A stretch of DNA of 64,000 bases from Rhizobium tumorigenes (GCF_003240565.2 NZ_CP117255.1:496001-560000), one strand, 5' to 3'; shown: positions 20,112 through 29,508, numbered from the stretch's first letter. The notes: a model not told the origin generated them from the letters alone. Translations and numbers: made by a program.

Positions 20112-20149
20112 AGCTCATGCGGCTGTGGCGGTCGCCACATCCTTGAGCT
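20112..20149. repeat. Nested inverted repeat between HAD gene and toxin gene
   Basis: Outer arms AGCTCA and TGAGCT enclose an inner perfect stem GTGGCG-GT-CGCCAC. It lies downstream of the leftward HAD gene and upstream of the toxin operator. There is no T run, so it may be a structured repeat or weak terminator. Confidence 0.45.
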
Positions 20150-20297
20150 GTTGTATGGCGCTGTACAGAAAATTGCTCGAATCTTCGCAATAGAAAGATG
20201 TGCGAGAAGTAGCCCGACAAAGCGTCGATTGCTCACTTAATCTGCTTTATATTTCCGCGCCTCAACGGAACTGTCAGCCTATATCCAGAGCGCAAGC

Positions 20298-20990
20298 TCA
20301 GAGGACGCCGTCCCATTCGGCGAGGGCTGCAACGACGCCCGGCAGGTCCGTCATTCGCGAAATCACGGTTTCAGCACCGGCATCGGTCAGCCGGTCGGCG
20401 TGCGACGGGTAGGTGTGGGAGGCGCCGGTAAAGCCGATTACCCGCATGCCTGCTTCGCGGGCGGCGTGCACGCCATGGACGGAGTCCTCGACGACGACGA
20501 CCTGCGACGGCGAGAGATCGAATTGCGCTGCGCCATGCAGGAAGATGTCCGGCTTCGGCTTGACGCGGTCGGGGCCCAGATCCTTGGCCGAATAGATATG
20601 CGGCGCGAAGGAGGAGTGCAGGCCGACCTTGGTCAGCATCATCTCCAGCCTCGCAGAGCTCGAATTCGAGCAGATGCAGCGCGGCAGGTCGATGCGTGAC
20701 AGGGCCAGTTCGATGCCGGGAATGGCGGTCACGTCGTTGGCAAGGCGCAGGTCGAGAAGTTTTTCCGAGCGTTCGAGCAGCGACGCCGAAAACGGAATGC
20801 TCGCTTCCCGCTCGACTTCGAAGAGGATGTTCTGCCAAGTCATGCCCGAGAAGCGCTCGCCCATTTCCTCGACGCTGATCGGGTATCCTGCCTCGGTCAG
20901 CAGCTTGGATTCGACCTCCGCCGCGATGATTTCCGAATCGACGAGGACGCCGTCGCAGTCGAAGATGATGAGGTCGAAGCCAGTGTTCAT
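20298..20990 (-). CDS. HAD-superfamily phosphatase (beta-phosphoglucomutase-like)
   Basis: A 230-residue HAD hydrolase. Motif I is FDCDGVLVDSE, motif II the Ser in CSNSSS, motif III the Lys in DRVKPKPDIF, and motif IV VVVEDSVHGVHAA. The helical cap after motif I is of the C1 type, as in phosphoglycolate phosphatase and beta-phosphoglucomutase. The exact sugar phosphate cannot be read from sequence. ATG 20990 is preferred over the in-frame TTG nine bases earlier. Confidence 0.9.
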   Translation of the reverse strand: MNTGFDLIIFDCDGVLVDSEIIAAEVESKLLTEAGYPISVEEMGERFSGMTWQNILFEVEREASIPFSASLLERSEKLLDLRLANDVTAIPGIELALSRIDLPRCICSNSSSARLEMMLTKVGLHSSFAPHIYSAKDLGPDRVKPKPDIFLHGAAQFDLSPSQVVVVEDSVHGVHAAREAGMRVIGFTGASHTYPSHADRLTDAGAETVISRMTDLPGVVAALAEWDGVL

Positions 20991-21148
20991 GTCGATCAAG
21001 CCTTTGGATGAGCAGCTTTGGATGAGATGGTGCGGCTTTACACGACGGGGTCCGAAAGCTCAACCGACGCGCGGGCATGCCTGGCCTGCGGGTGAGGGGA
21101 GGCTTTCTCTTCTCGACAAGGCTCCGGTGCCTCAGTAAGGATCGCCGC

Positions 21149-21817
21149 ATGGCCCGGGAAAAAGACGACACCATCGCAAACCGCATCAGCCGGGTGCTTG
21201 CCGAGCGCATCATCCATGGCGAGCTTGCGGCCGGCCTGCGTCTCCGGCAGGACCACATAGCCGAGGAATTCGGCGCCAGCCACGTGCCGGTGCGCGAGGC
21301 CTTTCGCCTGCTCGAGGCGCAGGGGCTTGCAATAAGCGAGCCGCGCCGCGGCGTGCGGGTCGCCTCCTTCGATCTGCGGCAAGTCCGCGAAGTGGCCGAG
21401 ATGCGCGCCGCCCTCGAGGGGCTTGCCCTCAAGCATGCCGCACCGCATCTGACGCCAGCGATACTCGATGCCGCCGAAGAGGCGACGCGGGAGGGCGACG
21501 CGGCTGCCGACGTCCGCGCCTGGGAGGCCGCCAATCGCCGCTTCCACCGCCTCATCCTGACGCCTTGCGGCATGACGCGCCTGCTTTCCGCGATCGATGA
21601 CCTGCACGCCGCCAGCGCCCGCTTTCTTTTCTCCGCCTGGCAATCCGGTTGGGAAACGCGCACCGACCAGGATCACCGCGCCATCCTCTCGACCCTTCGT
21701 CACGGCAGGGCCGACGATGCCGCCGCGATCCTCGGGCAGCATGTCCTGCGCATCGGCAAGGCGCCATCTCGCGCCCCCGGCGGCACCCCGCAAGAAATTT
21801 TCGTCATCGTCGGCTGA
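21149..21817 (+). CDS. bioR: GntR-family (FCD) regulator, probably BioR
   Basis: A 222-residue regulator with an N-terminal winged HTH (LRQDHIAEEFGASHVPVREAF, the GntR pattern, shown here to 21 positions at about 39-59; key residues are the L, A, G, P, R, E) and a C-terminal FCD effector domain with conserved His/Asp residues. It lies directly upstream of bioY, and two perfect TTATMKATAA boxes, the known BioR motif of alphaproteobacteria, lie between the genes. This makes BioR the best identification. ATG 21149 gives the family's length. Which metabolite it senses is not known from sequence. Confidence 0.83.
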   Translation: MAREKDDTIANRISRVLAERIIHGELAAGLRLRQDHIAEEFGASHVPVREAFRLLEAQGLAISEPRRGVRVASFDLRQVREVAEMRAALEGLALKHAAPHLTPAILDAAEEATREGDAAADVRAWEAANRRFHRLILTPCGMTRLLSAIDDLHAASARFLFSAWQSGWETRTDQDHRAILSTLRHGRADDAAAILGQHVLRIGKAPSRAPGGTPQEIFVIVG

Positions 21818-21824
21818 TTTAAAA

Positions 21825-21834
21825 TTATAGATAA
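21825..21834. promoter_or_regulatory. BioR box 1
   Basis: TTATAGATAA is an exact match to the BioR consensus TTATMKATAA. It lies eight bases after the bioR stop and about 160 bases upstream of bioY, a distance that could allow looping with box 2 or control of a distal bioY promoter. Confidence 0.75.
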
Positions 21835-21970
21835 TCTTGTTCCTCTACAGCCGTTGCGAGGCTTGGATGTGTCACTTCCTGTGCTCATATGCTCGCTTAG
21901 TGCGGAAAAACTCTCCCATGACACTTGCGCATCCGCAAATTCCTGCGCATAAAATAGATAGTCAAAAAAA

Positions 21971-21980
21971 TTATCTATAA
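21971..21980. promoter_or_regulatory. BioR box 2, overlapping the bioY start region
   Basis: TTATCTATAA exactly matches the BioR consensus and lies 12 bases before the bioY ATG. It overlaps a TATAAT (21976-21981) that could be a -10 element, in which case the bioY mRNA would have almost no leader. BioR bound here would block the promoter. Confidence 0.8.
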
Positions 21981-21992
21981 TATGGAGCAATC

Positions 21993-22577
21993 ATGTCCCA
22001 ATCCCCCACCATCTCGATTTTCGATCCACTGCGGCTTGGCAGTCAGTCGCGCCCGATGCAGGCGCTTTTCGTGCTGGCAGGCACGATGGTCCTCGCCCTC
22101 GCATCGCGCCTCTCGGTGCCGATGGTACCGGTGCCGATCACCATGCAGACCTTTGCTATCACCATGATCGGTGCGCTGTACGGCTGGCGCCTGGGCGTCA
22201 TCACTGTGCTTGCCTGGCTCGGGCAAGCCGCCGTCGGTCTTCCCGTGCTCGCCGGCGGTGCTGGCGGACTTGCGCCGTTCTTCGGCCCGACAGCCGGTTA
22301 TCTCGTCTCGTTTCCGATCATCGTGGCTTTGGCCGGTTGGTTTGCTGAAAAAGGCTGGACCGGCGCCCGCTATGTCCGCAGCTTCCTCGCCCATCTGATG
22401 GCCAATTTCCTCGGCCTTGCCATCGGCGGTGCATGGTTGGCAGTGCTGATGGGCGCGGAGAAGGGCTGGTTGTTCGGCGTGGCGCCCTTTATCCTCGGCG
22501 GTGTGCTCAAATCTGCCCTTGCTGCGGCGATCCTGATGGCCATCGGCAATCGCAGCAGCGAGACTGACGCGAATTGA
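21993..22577 (+). CDS. bioY: Biotin transporter BioY (S component)
   Basis: Substrate-binding membrane subunit of ECF-type biotin uptake, 194 residues with six predicted helices. The family hallmark is VPMVPVPITMQTFAI, then LAWLGQAAVGLPVLAGG and GPTAGYLVSFP. No bioM/bioN (ATPase/T component) genes are next to it; solitary BioY can work alone or use components coded elsewhere. A GGAG Shine-Dalgarno sequence precedes the ATG. Its TGA overlaps the TTG start of the DUF1284 gene. Confidence 0.96.
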   Translation: MSQSPTISIFDPLRLGSQSRPMQALFVLAGTMVLALASRLSVPMVPVPITMQTFAITMIGALYGWRLGVITVLAWLGQAAVGLPVLAGGAGGLAPFFGPTAGYLVSFPIIVALAGWFAEKGWTGARYVRSFLAHLMANFLGLAIGGAWLAVLMGAEKGWLFGVAPFILGGVLKSALAAAILMAIGNRSSETDAN

Positions 22578-23002
22578 CGGTCAGGCTTCGGCTCCATCAC
22601 CTTTTGTGCATGCTGACCTTTATCGGTGAAGGCTACGATCCGGCCTTCAGCCGGAACTACCGCAACATCGCGCGGCGGCTGACGGAAGGCGAGGACATCC
22701 TGCTCGTCTCCGGCCCGGACGATATCTGCGCGCCCTTGCTGGATAGCCCGGATGCCCACTGCCTTCTTGCCAGCGTGGATATCCGGGATAACGCAGCAGC
22801 CGCGTCCATCTCTGCGCTGCTGGGCCGCGAGGTAGGGGCCGGTTCGACGTTGCTGCCGGATGCCGCGTTGCTCGCCGCTCTCCGGACGACTTTTGCAGAA
22901 GGCACGATACGGCAGGCCTGTAGCGGTTGCGAGTGGGACGGGCTGTGCAGCCGCATCGCCTCCGGCTGCTATTCCGGAATACTCGTCGATCCCGCCAGTT
23001 GA
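22574..23002 (+). CDS. DUF1284 protein, coupled to bioY
   Basis: A 142-residue protein that begins TVRLRLHHLLCMLTFIGEGY and has a Cys-rich C-terminal half (ACSGCEWDGLCSRIASGCYSG). The four to five spaced Cys suggest metal or iron-sulfur binding, as noted for DUF1284. The TTG start overlaps the bioY stop, so the two are co-translated. Its last 34 bases overlap the convergent arsR-like gene. The link to biotin is by context only. Confidence 0.82.
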   Translation: MTVRLRLHHLLCMLTFIGEGYDPAFSRNYRNIARRLTEGEDILLVSGPDDICAPLLDSPDAHCLLASVDIRDNAAAASISALLGREVGAGSTLLPDAALLAALRTTFAEGTIRQACSGCEWDGLCSRIASGCYSGILVDPAS

Positions 23003-23682
23003 TCCACGGGGAAGTGTTTGAGAAACTGCCGCTCTCCGGCGGCGGAAAACAGGATCGAGCGGCTGCCTTCCGCGCGACGCGCCCAGCCTTCGTCGAGAAA
23101 CTGGCTCAGCAGCGCCTTGCCGAGGCTGCCGGCCAGATGCGCCCGCCGTTCGCTCCAGTCGAGGCACGAGCGGCAGACCGGCCGCCGCGATGCCTTGAGC
23201 AGCGACGCATCGATGCCGATACCTCTCAGCCGGGTTTCACCCGTCGCTGTCAACGACAGTCCGTCGCCGAGCGTGTCGATCGCTCCGGTGGCGATCAGGC
23301 TGTCGAGCATCCGCACACCGTAGTCGCCGGCCAGATGGTCGTAGCAGATGCGCGCCTTCCGCAGTGCCGGCTCTTTCGGCCCCGGCTGATGGCGCAGATG
23401 CCCGCGATCGGCCGCAAATCCCATGATGCTTTCCAGCAATTTGCCGACGCTCTCGTCTGCCAGCGTGAAGTAGCGATGGCGACCCTGCTTCTGCTGGGCG
23501 AGCAGCCGTCCTGCTTCCAGCTTTGCCAGATGTGAACTTGCCGTCTGGACGGTAATCCCGCCCGCTGCCGCAAGCTCGGTTGCAGTCAGCGCCTTGCCGC
23601 CCATCAGCGCGGTCAGCATGTTGGCGCGCGCGGGATCGCCGATGAGCGCGCCGATCTGGGCAATGTCTGGTCCTTCTTTCAT
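22969..23682 (-). CDS. ArsR-family winged-helix regulator
   Basis: A 237-residue regulator. The N-terminal ArsR HTH spans residues about 5-75 (LIGDPARANMLTAL, then TATELAAAGGITVQTASSHL and RYFTLAD). The long C-terminal part carries Cys residues (ARICYDHLAGDYGV and VCRSCLDWSERRAHLAG), which is a recognised longer ArsR subgroup. It is divergent from the NIPSNAP/ABM pair, which it most likely controls. The ligand cannot be read from sequence. Confidence 0.9.
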   Translation of the reverse strand: MKEGPDIAQIGALIGDPARANMLTALMGGKALTATELAAAGGITVQTASSHLAKLEAGRLLAQQKQGRHRYFTLADESVGKLLESIMGFAADRGHLRHQPGPKEPALRKARICYDHLAGDYGVRMLDSLIATGAIDTLGDGLSLTATGETRLRGIGIDASLLKASRRPVCRSCLDWSERRAHLAGSLGKALLSQFLDEGWARRAEGSRSILFSAAGERQFLKHFPVDQLAGSTSIPE

Positions 23683-23753
23683 ACTTCGACCGTAGCCGAA
23701 GCATTGTCGTTTCGCAACATGGCAAAACGGCGGGGCAGAAAAGGAGCGTCACC

Positions 23754-24083
23754 ATGATCACCTGTTTCATCCGCTACGAAATCGACCCCTTCGGCGGCGA
23801 GGCATTTGCCGAATATGCCCGCAACTGGGGCCAGGCAATTCCGCGCTGCGGCGCCGATCTCATCGGCTATTTCGGACCGCACGAGGGCTCGGCAACGACA
23901 GCCTACGGGGTCTATTCAATCGAAAATCTCGCCGCCTATGAGACTTACCGCGCCAGGCTGGCCGCAGACCCTATCGGGCGGGAAAACTATGCCTATGCCA
24001 GGCGCGAGCGCTTCATCCTGAAGGAGGACAGGATCTTCCTGAAGAACGTATCGCTGCCGCATGCGGCAAAGGTGCAGCCATGA
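23754..24083 (+). CDS. NIPSNAP-family protein
   Basis: A 109-residue dimeric alpha/beta-barrel protein with the family start ITCFIRYEIDPFGGEAFAEY and the segment GYFGPHEG. Function in bacteria is unknown. AAGGAG precedes the ATG. It overlaps the downstream ABM gene by four bases (ATGA), and is divergent from the ArsR gene, so the three form a small regulated unit. Confidence 0.88.
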   Translation: MITCFIRYEIDPFGGEAFAEYARNWGQAIPRCGADLIGYFGPHEGSATTAYGVYSIENLAAYETYRARLAADPIGRENYAYARRERFILKEDRIFLKNVSLPHAAKVQP

Positions 24084-24418
24084 TCGCCGTCATCTTCGAA
24101 GTCCTGCCCTATCTCGGCGAGCGCCACACCTATCTCGATCTTGCCGGCAACCTCAGGGAGGAACTCGAAAAGATCGACGGTTTCCTCTCGATCGAGCGCT
24201 TCGAAAGCCTGACGATGCGCGGCAAGCTTTTGTCACTGTCCTTCTGGCGCGACGAGGAGGCGGTCAAGACCTGGCGAAACCTCGAAGTCCACCGCGCCGC
24301 CCAAAAGGCCGGCCGCAACGACATCTTCGCCGACTACCGCCTGCGCGTCAGCCACGTCGTGCGTGATTACGGGATGAAGGAGAGGGCGGAGGTGCCGGAA
24401 GATGGATTGCGCTCATAG
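24080..24418 (+). CDS. Antibiotic biosynthesis monooxygenase (ABM) domain protein
   Basis: A 112-residue ferredoxin-like alpha/beta-barrel protein. It has the ABM pattern: VIFEVLPY, then DGFLSIERFESLTMRGKLLSLSFW in the middle (residues about 39-62), and HRAAQKAGR. Such domains oxidise small aromatics without cofactors or degrade heme in related families; the actual reaction is unknown here. It is translationally coupled to the NIPSNAP gene. Confidence 0.88.
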   Translation: MIAVIFEVLPYLGERHTYLDLAGNLREELEKIDGFLSIERFESLTMRGKLLSLSFWRDEEAVKTWRNLEVHRAAQKAGRNDIFADYRLRVSHVVRDYGMKERAEVPEDGLRS

Positions 24419-24437
24419 TCGCAACCGACATACCATT

Positions 24438-24785
24438 TCAAACTGCATTCATCTCGTCTTGAATTGCCTTTACTGCTACCTGCAGCCTGGGCAATTCATC
24501 AGTTAGGGCTTTCCAGATTATGTTGTCTGAAAGTCCGTGGTATTCATGGCGGAGAACATTCCCGATGCCCTTGATGCGCTGCCACGGCACTTCCGCGCGC
24601 ATGGCCTTGAAATGGTCGGGGATATGACGGCTGGCCTCGGATATAATCTCGACAGCTCGCTCCATGCCTAGGCGAAACACTTGATCTTTCTGGAAATCCA
24701 CAAAGGATTTTCCCTTAATCGAAACATCGACAAGATCGATCATTTTAAGAATATCTTTAACGAAGTGCAGGCTTTCGCGCGCCAT
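24438..24785 (-). CDS. hepT: HepT-like ribonuclease toxin (DUF86)
   Basis: A 115-residue helical HEPN protein. The HEPN catalytic motif of HepT, normally R-x4-6-H-x-Y, appears as GNVLRHEYHG: His and Tyr are present, but the Arg usually four residues before the His is Gly, with an Arg directly next to the His. Many DUF86 proteins have this variant. It follows the MNT gene with a one-base overlap, the classical MntA/HepT toxin-antitoxin layout. Confidence 0.9.
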   Translation of the reverse strand: MARESLHFVKDILKMIDLVDVSIKGKSFVDFQKDQVFRLGMERAVEIISEASRHIPDHFKAMRAEVPWQRIKGIGNVLRHEYHGLSDNIIWKALTDELPRLQVAVKAIQDEMNAV

Positions 24786-25081
24786 CAGAATACCTGCAGC
24801 GCTGATTGCTCGATACGATCTTTGAGCATTGGATGCAGGCTGTCGCGTGTCGTGACATCGACGGGCACTTCGAATTCATCCTCTAGAAACAGCTTGATGC
24901 CCACAAGGTCGAAAGCGTTGAACCGGCTCGTCCTGTCATAATCAATAAACACATCGAGATCGCTCGTCGGGCCGGCCTCGTTGCGGGCTACCGAGCCGAA
25001 CAGGAAAAGCGAGGTCGCGCCGAGCGCCTTCAGCGCATCAGCCTGCTGTTTCAACGCTTCGATGGCCTCATCTCGGGTCAT
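24785..25081 (-). CDS. mntA: MNT-domain nucleotidyltransferase antitoxin
   Basis: A 98-residue minimal nucleotidyltransferase. The active-site motif is FLFGSVARNEAGPTSDLDVF, that is GSxxR followed by DxD, and the third Asp lies in EVPVDVTT. In studied pairs MntA inactivates HepT by adding AMP groups near its active site. The start ATG 25081 was chosen because the extra upstream frame runs into the ccrM promoter region and resembles nothing. The pair is divergent from ccrM with 144 bases between starts. Confidence 0.9.
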   Translation of the reverse strand: MTRDEAIEALKQQADALKALGATSLFLFGSVARNEAGPTSDLDVFIDYDRTSRFNAFDLVGIKLFLEDEFEVPVDVTTRDSLHPMLKDRIEQSALQVF

Positions 25082-25192
25082 GGCGGCATCATAGCAAACA
25101 AGCCGATCTCGTTCCACGCCGAAATAAATTCCCAAATCGGTCCGCGCTTCAGTGTTTGGTAACCAACTTAGGTAACCATACCCGACAGTTAA

Positions 25193-26359
<1,167 letters not shown>

Positions 26360-26423
26360 CGGCCTCGCCGGATCCCACGCTCACCGCCTGCCGATTGTAC
26401 CTCCAGTTGCGGCAGGCGGCGCG

Positions 26424-26456
26424 AGGACGCCCAGGGTCACAAACCCTGGGCGTCCT
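26424..26456. terminator. Perfect 13-bp bidirectional hairpin
   Basis: AGGACGCCCAGGG and CCCTGGGCGTCCT pair perfectly around a seven-base loop. It sits between the convergent ccrM and SnoaL-like genes and is the strongest simple hairpin in the first half of the window. T runs are absent on the rightward strand. Confidence 0.7.
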
Positions 26457-26473
26457 GCATTCGACTCCCTTGT

Positions 26474-26839
26474 TCAGAACGCCTGATAATCGGTGACTGC
26501 TACGCTGACCACCTGGCCATCCTCGTTGAAGGTGATCGTTTCCTCGCCTTCGCGCACCAGCGGCTTGCCAGTCACCGCGTGGGTCGCCCGCACCGACCAG
26601 ACGGCGCGGCCGGACAGCGGCGTCAGGGTTTCGACGAGGCTGTTTACGCCCACCTGATCCGGGTAGGTCTCGAAATATTGGCGGATTGCCGCAAGCACCG
26701 CCTCGCGGCCAACAAGGCTGCCGACGCCGTTCGAGACATAGGTGGCTTCGGGCGCGAAAAACCGCTCCATTGCTGCATAGTCCATGCCGTTAACGGCTTC
26801 ATGGAAAAGTTCGATGCGTTCTGCCGGATCGAATTGCAT
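26474..26839 (-). CDS. SnoaL/NTF2-like domain protein
   Basis: A 121-residue cone-shaped NTF2-fold protein: ERIELFHEAVNGMDYAAMERFFAPEATYV at the N-terminus (key residues F, A, D, F, P) followed by beta strands. Such proteins bind small hydrophobic ligands or act as isomerases; the substrate is unknown. It begins four bases after the stop of the upstream HAD gene on the same strand, so they are probably co-transcribed. Confidence 0.85.
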   Translation of the reverse strand: MQFDPAERIELFHEAVNGMDYAAMERFFAPEATYVSNGVGSLVGREAVLAAIRQYFETYPDQVGVNSLVETLTPLSGRAVWSVRATHAVTGKPLVREGEETITFNEDGQVVSVAVTDYQAF

Positions 26840-26843
26840 GGTC

Positions 26844-27458
26844 TCAAACCTCGATGCCAAATGTTGCAAGATCGGCGCGCAGCTTGTCGGCACCGGTGAA
26901 ATGAACCGCGTTCCAGCCCGCAGCCTTGGCGCCCTCGACGTTGGCAAGCGAGTCGTCGATGAAGATTGTCGATGCCGGATCGAGGCCGAAGCTCTTCGCA
27001 TGGGTCTCGTAGATCGCCACGTCCGGCTTGATCAGCTTGATGTCGCCCGACACCGTGACGCCGCGTGTCTTGGTGAGGAACGGAAATCGCTCCTGAGCTT
27101 CGCGAAACGTGTCGGATGCGAAGTTTGTGAGCAGCGTCACGTCGCGCCCCTCCGCAATCAATTTCTCCATGATAGAGACACTGTCCTCGTAGTGGTGCGG
27201 CACCATCTCGTGCCAGTGCTTGCGAAATGCGCGGATCTGCTCGGCCCGCTCGGGATGCTCGGCGATCAGCAGGTCTTCTGCATCCTGCCACGTGCGGCCG
27301 CGGTCCTGCTCGATGTTCCATTCGTGGGTGCAGACATTGGCAAAGAACCAGTCGCGCTCCGCCTCATCGGGAATGACCCGGGCGAAGGGGAGGTTTGGAT
27401 CGTAGTGGATCAGGACCTTGCCGATATCGAAAACAATATGCTGGATATGGGTCGTCAT
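26844..27458 (-). CDS. HAD-superfamily phosphatase (YihX-like)
   Basis: A 204-residue HAD-IA hydrolase. Motif I reads VFDIGKVLIHYD, with the second Asp replaced by Gly-Lys-type variation; motif II is the Thr in LLTNFA; motif III Lys is in KLIKPDVAIY; motif IV is FIDDSLANVEGA. The FDIGKVL form is seen in YihX/epoxide-hydrolase N-domain-like HADs. Substrate is unknown. It is downstream of mutY with a 16-base gap. Confidence 0.88.
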   Translation of the reverse strand: MTTHIQHIVFDIGKVLIHYDPNLPFARVIPDEAERDWFFANVCTHEWNIEQDRGRTWQDAEDLLIAEHPERAEQIRAFRKHWHEMVPHHYEDSVSIMEKLIAEGRDVTLLTNFASDTFREAQERFPFLTKTRGVTVSGDIKLIKPDVAIYETHAKSFGLDPASTIFIDDSLANVEGAKAAGWNAVHFTGADKLRADLATFGIEV

Positions 27459-27474
27459 AAAAACCTCTTATGCG

Positions 27475-28566
27475 CTAATCGAAAGCACGGGGAATAGCCT
27501 GGGCGATTGCTTTTTTCATGACCGTCGGCAAGGCCTGTGCGTCAAGATTTGTAACCGGCTCCCACCATCCGTCATTGCTTTTGGATCTGGCGCCGACGGA
27601 AGCGCGGAAAATCGAAAGCCGCAATTCGAAATGCGTGAAGACGTGGACGACGGTGCCGCAGGCCTGCCAGTTGGCGGCAAAGGGTGCGGCATCTACAGTC
27701 ATGTCGCCGTCGATGCGGGCCGTCCAGGCTGTTGTCGGCACCTCCGTCATGCCGCCGAGCAGGCCGCTGTCGATCCGCCGTCGCAACAGGATTTTGCCGG
27801 CATCGTTGACCGCGACGAAAGCCGCACCCTGGCGCACCGGTTTCGTCTTTTTCGCCGCCTTCACCGGAAAATGCTCCGGGTCATGCAGTTGCAGGGCTTC
27901 GCAACTGCCGTTGAACGGACAGAGCGCACAGGCCGGCCGCTTCGGCGTGCAGATGGTGGCACCGAGGTCCATCATCGCCTGTGCGAAGTCGCCGGGTCGA
28001 ACGGGTGGCGTCAGCGCCACGACCTTCTGCTTCATCAGCGGCTTTGCTGCCGGCAAGGGTGTCGAGATGGCATAGAGCCTGGAGATGACGCGCTCGACAT
28101 TGCCGTCCATGACCGCCGCCTGCCGGTCGAAGGCAATGGCGGCGACGGCTGCCGAGGTATAGTCGCCGATGCCGGGCAGGGCCCGCAATCCCTCTTCCGT
28201 ATCGGGAAAGCGGCCGCCATGCTCGCTGGCAACGGCATCGGCGCATTTTTTCAGGTTGCGAGCCCGGGCGTAATAACCGAGGCCTGCCCATGCAGCCATG
28301 ACGTCATCGACAGGGGCTGCCGCGAGATCGCCAACTGTCGGCCAGCGACTGACGAACTTGGCGAAATAGGCCTTCACCGCCGCCACTGTCGTCTGCTGCA
28401 GCATCACTTCTGACAACCAGATGTGATAGGGGTCAGGCAGAATTCCCCTGGCGGCCATTGAAGGCGAAACACGCCAGGGCAGGTCGCGGTGATGCCGGTC
28501 GTACCAGGCAAGCAGCACTGCGGCGGACGGAAGCGTAAGCTGTTTCAAGGTCATCATTTGCCGCAT
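27475..28566 (-). CDS. mutY: A/G-specific adenine glycosylase MutY
   Basis: Base-excision repair enzyme that removes adenine opposite 8-oxoguanine, 363 residues. The helix-hairpin-helix is ALPGIGDYTSAAVAA, with the catalytic Asp in AAVMDGNVERV. The 4Fe-4S cluster Cys are visible in the C-x6-C-x2-C-x5-C segment around CTPKRPACALCPFNGSC. A NUDIX-like C-terminal domain (residues about 235-360) reads 8-oxoguanine. Three nearby ATGs (28566, 28557, 28554) could start it. It is divergent from the DUF721 gene. Confidence 0.96.
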   Translation of the reverse strand: MRQMMTLKQLTLPSAAVLLAWYDRHHRDLPWRVSPSMAARGILPDPYHIWLSEVMLQQTTVAAVKAYFAKFVSRWPTVGDLAAAPVDDVMAAWAGLGYYARARNLKKCADAVASEHGGRFPDTEEGLRALPGIGDYTSAAVAAIAFDRQAAVMDGNVERVISRLYAISTPLPAAKPLMKQKVVALTPPVRPGDFAQAMMDLGATICTPKRPACALCPFNGSCEALQLHDPEHFPVKAAKKTKPVRQGAAFVAVNDAGKILLRRRIDSGLLGGMTEVPTTAWTARIDGDMTVDAAPFAANWQACGTVVHVFTHFELRLSIFRASVGARSKSNDGWWEPVTNLDAQALPTVMKKAIAQAIPRAFD

Positions 28567-28653
28567 CAGGGAGATATGGCCTATACTTGGCCGAGCTGCG
28601 TCGGCGGATCAAGGTCCGCAGCGCCAAACAATGACCCCCGAGGCGTGCTGTCG

Positions 28654-29145
28654 ATGAGTTATCCCCGCAAAGGCGCCAAGCAGATCTCCGAAGTGGCGAA
28701 CGGCCTGATCGATCCGGTGCTGGCGCGCCGGGCTGGAATCAGCACCGCCTTGCTCGGCTCGTGGGACGATATCGTCGGCGCTGATTTTGCCGATTGCACC
28801 CGGCCGGAAAAGATCGCCTGGGCCAAGCGTAACGGTCCGGGGGAGGGCGGCTACCAGCCCGGCGTGCTGACCATCGCCTGCGAAGGCGCCCGCGCCTTGT
28901 TCCTGACCCATGCCCAGGGCGAGCTAATCCAGCGCATCAATGCCTTCTTTGGCTTTTCTGCCATCCACCAGATCCGCATCGTCCAGAAGCCTGTCTCGCA
29001 GCACGCCAAGCGCTCGCGCACGCCGGTGCCGCTGAAAGGCGCCGCTGCTGTGAAGCTCCAGGGGATGATGGAGGGAATAGAGAGCGACAAGCTCCGGGCA
29101 GCCGTCCAGAGGCTCGGGACGGCTGTGCTGGGTAAAAAGAGATAA
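28654..29145 (+). CDS. DUF721 protein (DciA-like)
   Basis: A 163-residue protein with an N-terminal DUF721 domain (ISEVANGLIDPVLARRAG, LGSWDDIVGADFADCTRPEKI, then LTIACEGARALFL). DUF721 includes DciA, the ancestral loader of replicative helicase DnaB in bacteria without DnaC/DnaI, so a role in replication initiation is a reasonable inference. The C-terminal tail is basic. The mutY / DUF721 / dsbA-like / smc order is typical of rhizobia; here a ParDE pair is inserted. Confidence 0.85.
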   Translation: MSYPRKGAKQISEVANGLIDPVLARRAGISTALLGSWDDIVGADFADCTRPEKIAWAKRNGPGEGGYQPGVLTIACEGARALFLTHAQGELIQRINAFFGFSAIHQIRIVQKPVSQHAKRSRTPVPLKGAAAVKLQGMMEGIESDKLRAAVQRLGTAVLGKKR

Positions 29146-29232
29146 CAGCCGGACTAATGAAATATGCTGGTGCCAAACGTTGCATTTTCTTATGACACTG
29201 TCATACTCACGCCCGGTAAGCGGAGTTTTTAT

Positions 29233-29508
29233 ATGCGCAGCAGCCGTCCAATTTCAGTCACACTCGGAACGCAGCAGCAAAGCGTTGATGCTCGCGTTAA
29301 ATCAGGCTCCTACAACTCTGCGAGCGAAGTTATCAGGGCCGCGTTGCGCGCTCTTGATCGCGAGGACGAGGCGCTTAGCGAGATCATGCGCTTGAAAATT
29401 CAGGAGGCTATCGATGATCCGCGACCGAGCCTCGATGCGGCAGAGGTCTTTGAGCGAATCGAGAAGCTTCATGCCGAGCGAGTGAGGGCTTCGGGCAGTG
29501 AAGCTTAG
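29233..29508 (+). CDS. parD: ParD-type antitoxin (ribbon-helix-helix)
   Basis: A 91-residue antitoxin. The N-terminal ribbon-helix-helix is seen as RPISVTLGTQQQ followed by KSGSYNSASEVIRAALR and a Leu/Asp-rich helix (LDREDEAL). The C-terminal part is acidic and helical, which is the toxin-binding side. ATG 29233 is supported by homology; the frame is open upstream. It overlaps parE by 11 bases. Confidence 0.92.
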   Translation: MRSSRPISVTLGTQQQSVDARVKSGSYNSASEVIRAALRALDREDEALSEIMRLKIQEAIDDPRPSLDAAEVFERIEKLHAERVRASGSEA

